This document shows, piece after piece, positions 55,918 to 64,000 of a stretch of 64,000 nucleotides of DNA (its first letter is position 1; every line of letters starts with the position of its first letter). The notes beneath the pieces are model-generated. The model searched no databases. It saw only the letters and a list, made by a program, of their open reading frames with translations, and was not told the origin of the DNA. Made by a program: the position numbers and the translations under genes. The stretch lies in the NCBI RefSeq assembly GCF_905475465.1, contig NC_062251.1, positions 11,010,047-11,074,046 on the forward strand, written 5' to 3'. This DNA is from Pieris napi (Eukaryota > Arthropoda > Insecta > Lepidoptera > Pieridae).

Positions 55918-56506
55918 CTCGATTATATTTTCTTTTCCCAAATTTAGATTCATCAATCTGGACTATCTTCCCTGGGCCACCAATCTTTCCTACCGCTTGA
56001 GTTTTATCCATTTGATATATAACTATAGTTTCCCTACAATAACTATACCAATCACATATAGTAACTCGGCTTAAGGATTTAAGTCTATCATCTTTATATG
56101 GATCTTCACGCATGGTTGTAAGATAGCTCCAATTTTGCGAAAACGCATATAATAAATAGAAAACATGAACTAATTCTATTTTAATATTTTCGAAAAATGT
56201 TCCTTTATTTCTAGGAACTTTAGTTTTTGATCTGCAATTTCCTTTCGTGCAACACCATGAACCAAATGTTTTATTCGTCGATTTAGCAATTTTCATGGGT
56301 TTACGATGTGTACTACATTGCTTTTGAGAATGCACTAAACCATTTTCTTCAGCGAATGCCACACACTGCTCATTGGTACCTAATTTTTTATATAATCTAA
56401 TCAGATTCCACAATGAGACCACTTCCTCACTATTCAAGTCACGATTCACAACGGACCCATCGTCCTCAAAATCATTTTCACGAGTAGAACTTGTAGACGC
56501 CATCAC
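55918..56506 (-). CDS. Merlin transposase exon 1
   Basis: Starts MMASTSSTRENDFEDDGS at 56,506. It has a cysteine-containing N-terminal region (CSTHRKPMKIAKS, WCCTKGNCRSKTKVPRNKG) and the start of the DDE domain (KIGGPGKIVQIDESKFGKRK, first catalytic D). The donor CGAG|GTAATT (minus) lies at 55,917, with a 170-nt intron to exon 2. No stop or shift is seen, so the 345-residue transposase is probably intact. Confidence 0.88.
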
Positions 56507-56791
56507 TATAAATCTGAAAATGATCGCGAGAAATCAGTGTTGATTATGTATGTAAAGCCAAGTTTCAAAAAATGCAAATAAAATAACGCACTTTCACGTG
56601 AAAATAAAAAAGAAACGGATTTATAAAGTAAACTTTGCACTGTAAAACTAATTACCGCTAGTCTAGCATAAACCACATTCAAAATGGCCGATTAAGTTTA
56701 TAAAATTAATAGGGATGTGAAAAATAATCGATTTTTTTTAAAGTGAAAATCGATTTTTGTATTCGATTTTAATATTAAAAATAATTGAAAA

Positions 56792-58019
56792 TTCGGCGAC
56801 CAAATATTCATATACTAACTCTAACCTAACCAATCTAAATAATATTTGTTTTTGTGGACAGCTCCGATCTAAATAGAAATTGTTTATTCAAGCCTCGGCT
56901 TCTCGGCGTCCTGGTCGCCTTCGGCGACCAAATATTCATATACTAACTCTAACCTAACCAATCTAAATAATATTTTTTTTTGTGGACAGCTCCGATCTAA
57001 ATAGTAATTGTTTATTCAAGCCTCGGCTTCTCGGCGTCCTGGTCGCCTTCGGCGACCAAATATTCATATACTAACTCTAACCTAACCAATCTAAATAATA
57101 TTTGTTTTTGTGGACAGCTCCGATCTAAATAGTAAGTGTTTATTCAAGCCTCGGCTTCTCGGCGTCCTGGTCGCCTTCGGCGACCAAATATTCATATACT
57201 AACTCTAACCTAACCAATCTAAATAATATTTTTTTTTGTGGACAGCTCCGATCTAAATAGTAATTGTTTATTCAAGCCTCGGCTTCTCGGCGTCCTGGTC
57301 GCCTTCGGCGACCAAATATTCATATACTAACTCTAACCTAACCAATCTAAATAATATTTGTTTTTGTGGACAGCTCCGATCTAAATAGTAAGTGTTTATT
57401 CAAGCCTCGGCTTCTCGGCGTCATGGTCGCCTTCGGCGACCAAATATTCATATACTAACTCTAACCTAACCAATCTAAATAATATTTGTTTTTGTGGACA
57501 GCTCCGATCTAAATAGTAATTATTTATTCAAGCCTCGGCTTCTCGGCGTCCTGGTCGCCTTCGGCGACCAAATATTCATATACTAACTCTAACCTAACCA
57601 ATCTAAATAATATTTTTTTTTGTGGACAGCTCCGATCTAAATAGTAATTGTTTATTCAAGCCTCGGCTTCTCGGCGTCCTGGTCGCCTTCGGCGACCAAA
57701 TATTCATATACTAACTCTAACCTAACCAATCTAAATAATATTTGTTTTTGTGGACAGCTCCGATCTAAATAGTAAGTGTTTATTCAAGCCTCGGCTTCTC
57801 GGCGTCCTGGTCGCCTTCGGCGACCAAATATTCATATACTAACTCTAACCTAACCAATCTAAATAATATTTGTTTTTGTGGACAGCTCCGATCTAAATAG
57901 TAATTGTTTATTCAAGCCTCGGCTTCTCGGCGTCCTGGTCGCCTTCGGCGACCAAATATTCATATACTAACTCTAACCTAACCAATCTAAATAAAATTTT
58001 TTTTGTGGACAGCTCCGGC
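56792..58019. repeat. 128-bp minisatellite, 9.6 copies, inside Merlin
   Basis: TTCGGCGACCAAATATTCAT recurs at 56,792, 56,920, 57,048, 57,176, 57,304, 57,432, 57,560, 57,688, 57,816 and 57,944, exactly every 128 bp without indels. Each unit contains the hairpin GGTCGCC-TTC-GGCGACC. Two variants (T-run with TAATTG, G-interrupted with TAAGTG) tend to alternate. The array is non-coding. Confidence 0.95.
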
Positions 58020-58031
58020 GCTACGGGAAAT

Positions 58032-58175
58032 GCAGCCCCTCCACCCTTGCGTACCAAAGCACAGGCATTTTATTCAAGCCTCCGCAACCTCGGCTTTTTG
58101 GTCGCCTTCGGCGACCAGCCTCAGCCGCTACAGCTTTCATAATGCCTGTGCTTTGTTACAGCGGGTGGGGGCTGC
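58032..58175. repeat. foldback at the end of the minisatellite
   Basis: GCAGCCCCTCCACCC ... CAAAGCACAGGCATT (58,032-58,069) is inverted at 58,141-58,175 as AATGCCTGTGCTTTG ... GGGTGGGGGCTGC. Between the arms lies one more GGTCGCCTTCGGCGACC. It is GC-rich, unlike the surroundings. Confidence 0.8.
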
Positions 58176-58179
58176 TCTT

Positions 58180-58646
58180 CCTCCGCGCCTCCGATTATTT
58201 ATATACACTCTAGGGGTAAGACAGACAAGACCACGTGGATAGTGGGGTGCTCTGATTCGGTTTTGGGTACTTTTTGGATATTAAAGTAAACACTTTATTC
58301 TAGTAAAAATTAAATAATATAGAAAGTTGCAAACAATGAAATACAAGTACTAATTAGAAAATACAGACGAGTAGGTATCGATAATTTCAAAAAATTTCGG
58401 AACCCTATAATCTATCAACACGAAATTAGGTTAATTTCAATGTTGATTATTCTATAACTTTAAATTTCAAAAATGAGGAAATAATCGATAAATAAATAAA
58501 ACGATTATTAACAATCGATAAATTAAAAACACGATTTTTTTAAGTGAACGTCACATCACTTATAACCAATAGAAAAGTAGAAAATGGCGGATTGTTTACA
58601 AATTTTAATACATTACACAAAACTTTAAATTTTTTATAAAAATATT
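58180..58646. other. non-coding part of Merlin
   Basis: AT-rich with several ATCGATAA / AATCGATT phrases, which also occur at 56,720-56,770 on the other side of the minisatellite. No gene seen. Confidence 0.6.
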
Positions 58647-58767
58647 AAGACGCGTTTCCGGAGCAAAACTCACTTGGAGGTGTTCCAATGAAGGTCCCCC
58701 GGACACTCCTAGATAATTAGTATCGTCAAAAACGTGAGGTGGTATTTAACACCCAACCCACTATGGG

Positions 58768-59017
58768 TCTTAAAGGATTGTTGTGTTTGTGTATTTTTGG
58801 CAGTCCATACATTTTTGGAGGTTTTACGCAGGCTGTTGTTAAAGATTTGACGTCTAATGACAGTGTTTCAGAATATTTAGTAAAAGAGGCTAGATGTTTG
58901 TTTTATTACCTTATTTGTGGGATCTTTATCGACTTTTTTGTAGGTATTGACATCGTTTAAGAGGAGAGCCATCTTGCTTTCGTATTCCGACGTATCCATA
59001 ACAACGGTTGCATTCCC
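58768..59017 (-). pseudogene. Penelope-like element, N-terminal part of RT
   Basis: Minus strand GNATVVMDTSEYESKMALLL, NDVNTYKKVDKDPTNKV, then after a frame change SETLSLDVKSLTTACVKPPK and MYGLPKIHKHNNPLRPIV. The YGLPKIHK...RPIV motif is diagnostic of Penelope RT. It connects to the IVSHIDSPTYKLAK segment at 54,957 once the Merlin element is disregarded. A frameshift lies near 58,890. Upstream is cut off by the poly-A of the I-clade LINE at 59,018. Confidence 0.88.
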
Positions 59018-59283
59018 TTTTTTTTTTTTTTTTTTTTAATGGCTTTTATTTGTGCCAACTGGGCACAAGGTACTTCGCCAGTGTCGTGTAGATGGAGAAG
59101 GCACGATGGAGATTGATCGGTGAAAATAATAATTAAGTTAATTTTGAATATGCACCTAAACAAAAACAAAATAGTTGCAATTCGATTGTTAGTATTAAGA
59201 CGGCACAGACAACACAAATATGAGTGAGTAATAATAACATTATTAAATACTGTTTCCTCTTTATAATAATTTTTATATATATA

Positions 59284-60837
59284 TTACACTTTAATTTTAT
59301 TGCTTTCTATATATTTACATAAAAATCTACAATATGGACTAAACACAAACATTAACAAACATTTAACACTTAAAGGACGGGGGACTTTACGGGGAAGAAT
59401 GTCATAGAGAGGATAGGTTAGTTTGGGACAATTAAATAGAATGTGAGATACAGTGCCTTCATCCAAGCCACACTCACAGATAGAGTGATCCCTTATCCGG
59501 AGCTTGGCTAGATGAACAGGGGTGCAAGCATGACCAAGACGAAGACGTGTGATTGTGGATGTAATCCAGCGATTTGCATTCCGATAATGACAAAACCAGG
59601 GTTGTCTTGGTAAGTTTGGTTGGATGGAAGCATAAAACTTACCCCTAACCGATTTGGAGTCATTCCAAAATGTCTTCCAGGTTCTGTCCAGATATGTCTT
59701 TGCAAGAGTACAAAGATCCTGTGCTGAATTTTCAAAATGATCTAGAGAACCTGACTCAACAGCTGATTTGGCACATGAATCAGCAGTCTCGTTTCCAGGG
59801 ATACCTGAGTGGCTAGGAATCCAAACTAGTATGATAGACAATCCTTTTTGATTACAAGAGAGCAGAGTCTCCCTGATTTTTAGAATAATGGGAAAACGTG
59901 ATTTGCTGCGAAATGGGTTTTCTTTAATGGACATTAAACAACTAAAAGAGTCTGTCAAAATAGCTGTCTGTTGTATGTTATGGGAGTGTGCAAACAGGAT
60001 TGCTTCCAATAGAGCAGTGGCCTCTCCTGTGAACACTGAAGATTCGGGAGGACATTTAAATTTCAGGATAATTCTATACCGAGGAACCCAACAGGCAGCA
60101 CCAACACAGCCGTCTGGAGACAGCTTTGATGCGTCAGTGTAAATAAGAAGATGATTTGGCCAATTTTGATTAATATAGCTTTGTAATTTGATGTTGGTAT
60201 CTGGGGCTCCTTTGATCAGACCAAGGTCTGTGATGATGGGAGGTTTGTATACCAGGGCTTTATAAGAAGTAGAATACAGGGGATTTATTGGAAAAGATAT
60301 CAGGGGGTTAAGGAGGCTGGTGAACTTTAGATAACTATCTAGCAGATAGGAAGAGGAGTTGCGGGTACAAGGAGAATGTGATAGTTGGGATAATCGATGC
60401 CAAAGAGGGTGGGATGATAGCTGTAACATCTTGCTAACAAAGCGGTCACATAAATACTGCCGGCGGATGTGTAGAGGAGGATCAACACACTCAACCTGCA
60501 AAGCATTAGTGGGGGAGGATTTCATTGCACCTAGAATGATTCTAAGGCACCTATATTGAATTTTGTTTAGTTTCTCAGCAGCTGATTTGTTAAAGGGATC
60601 CAGAACAAACATACAGTAATCCATATGACTACGTACTAATGCATTATACAATAACTTTAAAGAATAGGGGTGAGCGCCCCACCAAACTCCCGCTACTGCT
60701 CTTAGTACGTTAATACCTTTTTCGCATTTTTTGATAATGTGTTCAGAATGGGCAATTCCGTTCAGCCGGTTGTCTAAATAAATACCTAAAAATTTTGCTT
60801 TATCTGTCAGGTTGATTGCTTGATTTTCAAATGAAAT
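59284..60837 (-). pseudogene. LINE ORF2, C-terminal part (RT thumb and RNase H)
   Basis: After a one-base shift near 60,838, the frame continues IPTLLISFENQAINLTDKAK, FLGIYLDNRLNG and LRAVAGVWWGAHPYSLKLLY, then LYNALVRSHMDYCMFVLDPF. The RNase H domain has LLIYTDASKLSPDG (D), FTGEATALLEAILFA (E), ILTDSFSCL (D) and VWIPSHSGIPGNETAD (H/D). A CCHC-like end (CECGLDEGTVSHILFNCP) closes the protein near 59,400. Only the junction with the upstream frame is broken. Confidence 0.88.
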
Positions 60838-63041
60838 GAGTAGAGTGGGAATCTCTTCCTTGTAAACACCACTGCCTGAGATTTGCCCACTGACAGGGAC
60901 AAGCCGTGGTCAGACAACCACTGGCTTAGATAATACAAAGCAGAATTGATACGACAGGATACTTCCCCTATACTGCCTGAGCTGTGATAGAGGACAATAT
61001 CATCAGCATATTGTAAAATATTGCAAAAACTGGTAACAGACAGTTCGAAGTCATGGGTATAAATGCTATAGAGCAGAGGGCTGAGAACTGAGCCTTGAGG
61101 GAGACCTTTCCAGACTAGTCTAGGGAGAAGAGAGGTATTCTGATGCTTTATTAAAATAGATCTGCTAAATAGCAGATTACATATGAGATGTACCATCCTC
61201 GAAGAAACACTCAGCTTAAGCAGTTTCTGCCTGAGCGCTGGAAGTAGGACACTGTCATATGCAGAAGCAATATCAAGAAACACACCCACAAGGTACTCTC
61301 CTTTTGTAAAGGCTAGGCGAATGTCTGTTGTCAGTATACTGAGGCTGTCTGTGGTACTCATACCCTTCCGGAACCCAAATTGGGATGAGGGGAGAATATT
61401 TCTACTTTCCATTAACCATTCCAGTCGGTTTTTAAGAAGGTGTTCCGTTACTTTAGCTAAAGTAGATGACAAAGCTATGGGACGATAAGAATTTGAATCT
61501 GAAGGGTTTTTTCCAGGTTTGAGAATGGGAATGACTATTTGAGATGTCCAAGATGTCGGTATAATACCAGTTTCAAAACTTTTGTTGATTATTTTTAGAT
61601 AGTAAAGTTTAGATTTGTCATTTAGTCTAGTCAGGAAGGAATATGGAACGCCATCTTCCCCTGGAGTTGAATCTTTGAGACCATTAAGAGCGATTTGAAG
61701 CTCAGAGAAAGAAAAGGGAGCATCCATTTCATTGTTAGCCGGAGCTGGCGTAGAACTTAGAAATGAGTCCACATAGGGAGCGAAAGGTGGAGCCAGTTTA
61801 TCCGCAAAGTTGTTAAGCCAGTCAGAAGGGTTATTTGAAGAAGGATTAACATGGTTCAGGGAACGACGGAATCTCCTCACATTAGACCACACAATAGAGG
61901 ATGGAGAACGAAGGCTAAGGGATTCGCAAAATTGTATCCAACTACATCTTTTTTTCCTGGATACCAACCTTTTAATTTTAGCATCAAGCTTCTGGTAATT
62001 AATAAAGTTCTCCTGTGACATACTGGCTGAGTAGGATTTCTCTGCAGCCATTCTTTTACCAAACAAATCGCTGCATTCATCATCCCACCAGGGAGAAAGC
62101 AGCTGATTTTTAGGAGAGTGCTTTTTGGGGATCTGGGAATCGGCCGAAGATATGAGAGAATTTAAAAAAAGATCATAGCAAGACAAGACATTTTCTTCGC
62201 ATTCCAAATCAGGCAGAGTGTCAACCATGCAATCAACGGATTGGGCATAATCTTTCCAGTTTGCTTTTTTGAGTTTATATTTTAAAAGGGGGTTGTGGTA
62301 AGAGGGGGGTAAGGATTTGTTATTTAATGAAATAATTACAGGAAAATGATCACTGCCATAGGTGAACTCAAGGGCGTTCCAAGTTAGTTGCGAGGCTAGG
62401 TTAGGGGAACAGAGGGTGAGATCCACTGCAGATTTGGGATTCTGATTAGGGTATACCCTGCGAGTTGGAGAGCCATCATTGAGGATGCAGAGATTGACAT
62501 CGTCGAGTAAGTCAATCAGCAGTGGAGCAAACCTATCACTAGCATGGCACCCCCACATAGTGTGATGGGTGTTAAAGTCACCCATGGCTATGATAGGGCT
62601 GGGAAGGGATGATAAAATTGATTGTATCTCAGGAAGAAGAGAAGGGTGAGGAATATACAAAGATACAAAAGAAATGTCTAAGGTACGAACAGCAACAGCA
62701 TTAATCTGATCGCTGTGGGTAGGAAGAGGAATTTGGGAGAATGGGAGGGAATGCCGTACAAAGACAGCACTGCCCGCATACCCATCATTCCTGTCATCCC
62801 GCAGACAGGAAAAGCCAGGCACCCGAAATCGGGAACCAGGTCTCAGCCATGTCTCCGAGATGGCAACAATCGTGGGTTTATGGAGGTTTATGAGGGAAAT
62901 TAATTCATGTTTTTTTGAACGTAAGCTTTTACTATTCCATTGAATTAGGGTTATTGGGTCCGTTTTGTAGTAATTTAAAAAGTTGGGATAGGTTTTTGGC
63001 AACGTTGGGCGGTAGGGGGATTTCGCTACATGGAGCGACAA
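60807..63041 (-). pseudogene. LINE ORF2, N-terminal part (endonuclease and RT)
   Basis: Starts about 63,041 and overlaps the end of ORF1 by about 110 nt. The AP-endonuclease shows WNSKSLRSKKHELIS, AISETWLRPGSRF, MGDFNTHHTMWG and YGSDHFPVI. RT shows IVIPILKPGKNPSDSNSYRP, LGVFLDIASAYDSV-type VGVFLDIASAYDSV, GLPQGSVLSPLLYSIY and the catalytic LQYADDIVLYHSS at about 60,994-61,030. The frame fails at RKR near 60,838 by one base; the remainder is in the next frame. Confidence 0.9.
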
Positions 63042-64000
63042 TACTTAGAAGAAATTCAGAAATAAATTCTAACATTTTGCCCTGAGAGGGAAGGGTGTCA
63101 ACATTATTGTTGAGAGCACAACCATTTGGGAGGGATGAGGAGCTCTCACCAACAATAGTCTGGTGAGCTGTTCTATCGTACCCCTTTGCTAGAGGAGCTT
63201 GGGGACGAGGGGAGCGATAAATTGTTTGGCGATAGGAAGCATTGGTAGGAGTTTGGGCTTTTTGAGTAGATTTTAGAGAATAGGCAGGAGGGGTAAACAT
63301 TTCTTTTGTTATCTCAGCATATGAACGTTGGACAGGAGGAAACTTAATTGCTGCTTCAACGTATGAGATGTTGTCCTGGGACATCACCATTTTTATGGAT
63401 TGCTGTCGAATAAATTCTGGACAGCCCTTGTCAGAAGCAAAATGTTTACCTGAGCAATGTAAACATGTGGATGTTTCTAAGGTGACTTCACACGTATCAC
63501 CTGTATGGGGCTGAGCACACCTGTAACATCTGGGCTTAGATCGGCAGATCGATTTGATATATCCAAAACGGCAGCAGTTCAGGCACTGTATGGTTGGGAG
63601 TTTGTAGGTTTCGACAGGGAGGGAAGTGTGGTAGGAGTAAACCTTGGCAGGGAGCATTTGCCCCCTGAAGGTAAGGACGACAGATTGGGTAGGCACCCAG
63701 GTGGTGACACCCTCAGTAATTGTTTTTCGGTTCAGTCGCCTTGATTTTAATACTTCACCACATCCAGGAGGAAGCTCTAATGAAATTACGAGTTCGTCCA
63801 TTGACCAGTCCACCGGTACACCTCTGACCAACCCCATTCTGGTAATGTTATAAGTGGGGATAATAGCTTTAAACTTGCACATACTAAGAACCGGGTTGAC
63901 CAGAAAGTTGTTGGCAGCTTCAGCAAAAGAGAACTCAACGGTGATTTTATTACGGCCTACATTTTTTACACCATCGTGTATGATAGAACTAATTTTGTGC
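62932..64000 (-). CDS. LINE ORF1, gag-like nucleic-acid-binding protein (5' partial)
   Basis: The frame continues to the right edge (KNVGRNKITVEFSFAEAANN is readable upstream of the ATG at 63,882), so the true start is outside. It has an RRM-like N-terminal part (MGLVRGVPVDWSMDELVIS), then three CCHC knuckles: CLNCCRFGYIKSICRSKPRC, CYRCAQPHTGDTC and CLHCSGKHFASDKGC. A low-complexity linker follows and a C-terminus at 62,932. It packages element RNA (family role). Intact as far as visible. Confidence 0.85.
   Translation of the reverse strand, partial: HKISSIIHDGVKNVGRNKITVEFSFAEAANNFLVNPVLSMCKFKAIIPTYNITRMGLVRGVPVDWSMDELVISLELPPGCGEVLKSRRLNRKTITEGVTTWVPTQSVVLTFRGQMLPAKVYSYHTSLPVETYKLPTIQCLNCCRFGYIKSICRSKPRCYRCAQPHTGDTCEVTLETSTCLHCSGKHFASDKGCPEFIRQQSIKMVMSQDNISYVEAAIKFPPVQRSYAEITKEMFTPPAYSLKSTQKAQTPTNASYRQTIYRSPRPQAPLAKGYDRTAHQTIVGESSSSLPNGCALNNNVDTLPSQGKMLEFISEFLLSIVAPCSEIPLPPNVAKNLSQLFKLLQNGPNNPNSME

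Larger units (their letters stand above)
54966..58759 (-). mobile_element. Merlin (IS1016/ISXO2-type) DNA transposon
   Basis: 3,794 bp with inverted ends: CAAGTGAGTTTTGCTCCGGA and neighbours at 54,998-55,080 repeat inverted at 58,647-58,735. The terminal 20 bp (GGTAACGGTTTTGAATACC versus GGGTTGGGTGTTAAATACC) are less alike. ACTATGGG is present on both sides (54,958-54,965 and 58,760-58,767), an 8-bp target duplication as expected for Merlin. It encodes a two-exon transposase that looks intact, and carries a 128-bp minisatellite and a LINE 3' end. It interrupts the Penelope RT. Confidence 0.9.
59018..64000 (-). mobile_element. I-clade non-LTR retrotransposon (LINE), 5' end outside the window
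   Basis: The poly(A) on the minus strand (T run 59,018-59,037), 3' UTR, RNase H, RT, endonuclease and a gag-like ORF1 with zinc knuckles are in the expected order. RNase H in ORF2 together with CCHC knuckles in ORF1 points to the I group. It inserted into the Penelope element at 59,017/59,018. The 5' end and the second target duplication lie beyond 64,000. Confidence 0.88.

Noticed and set aside
56800..58000. telomere-like CTAACCTAACC motif in each minisatellite unit
   Set aside because: Only two short partial CCTAA-like units per 128 bp, not a tandem (TTAGG)n run.
56792..58019. CRISPR array
   Set aside because: A strict 128-bp tandem without distinct spacers, in a eukaryotic transposon.
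58739..58960. 73-codon plus-strand frame
   Set aside because: Shadow of the Penelope RT N-terminal part, which is on the minus strand.

Overview
This 64 kb window is AT-rich eukaryotic DNA, almost certainly from a moth or butterfly. The evidence is two tRNA-derived SINE families of the kind abundant in Lepidoptera (A/B boxes and long 3' bodies), other dispersed repeats typical of that order, insect BEL/Pao, copia, errantivirus, Penelope, Merlin and PIF/Harbinger elements, and one host gene with insect-type short exons. The only host gene I can support is part of a DOCK3/DOCK4-class Rac/Rap exchange factor (fly ortholog sponge, spg), on the + strand between 25,610 and about 32,330. Everything else recognisable is mobile-element or virus-like DNA, and much of the rest is featureless intergenic sequence.

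Layout. 1-3,700: 3' two thirds of a BEL/Pao retrotransposon, whose pol is open from the left edge region, plus its probable 3' LTR. 3,700-25,600: mostly non-coding, with SINE copies, LINE 3' ends, a decayed inverted pair of LINE fragments (16.7-19.7 kb), a LINE tail (22.6-23.1 kb) and an 820-bp heptamer microsatellite that starts inside a SINE head. 25,610-32,330: nine DOCK exons with matching phases, plus one possible 18-nt microexon; the introns carry MITEs and a SINE. The last visible exon runs straight into a copia fragment.

32,331-46,001: insertions within insertions. A minus-strand copia element, lacking its 3' end, is split by a PIF/Harbinger transposon (32,621-42,769, TTA target duplication, about 41-bp inverted ends). 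That transposon in turn contains a complete errantivirus with gag, pol and env (32,870-40,424, CACA duplication, LTRs differing at 1 of 302 bases). The errantivirus pol has a deletion with frame change in the reverse transcriptase; a T TTC CCC slippery heptamer sits just before the gag stop.

46,002-51,550: remnants of a Maverick/Polinton-type virus-like element. There is a capsid-like gene (F54H12.2-like family), a small glycine/basic membrane-active-like capsid protein, a penton-like gene with one frameshift, and a badly decayed cysteine-rich gene on the opposite strand. No polymerase, integrase or packaging ATPase is present. 52,700-64,000: a minus-strand Penelope-like element (RT plus GIY-YIG) split by a Merlin DNA transposon (54,966-58,759, 8-bp target duplication, apparently intact two-exon transposase, internal 128-bp minisatellite) and truncated by an I-clade LINE (59,018 to the right edge).

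All calls rest on reading the sequence and on recognising families; no database search was run. Exon and element boundaries come from splice signals, target duplications and repeat ends that are visible in the sequence.
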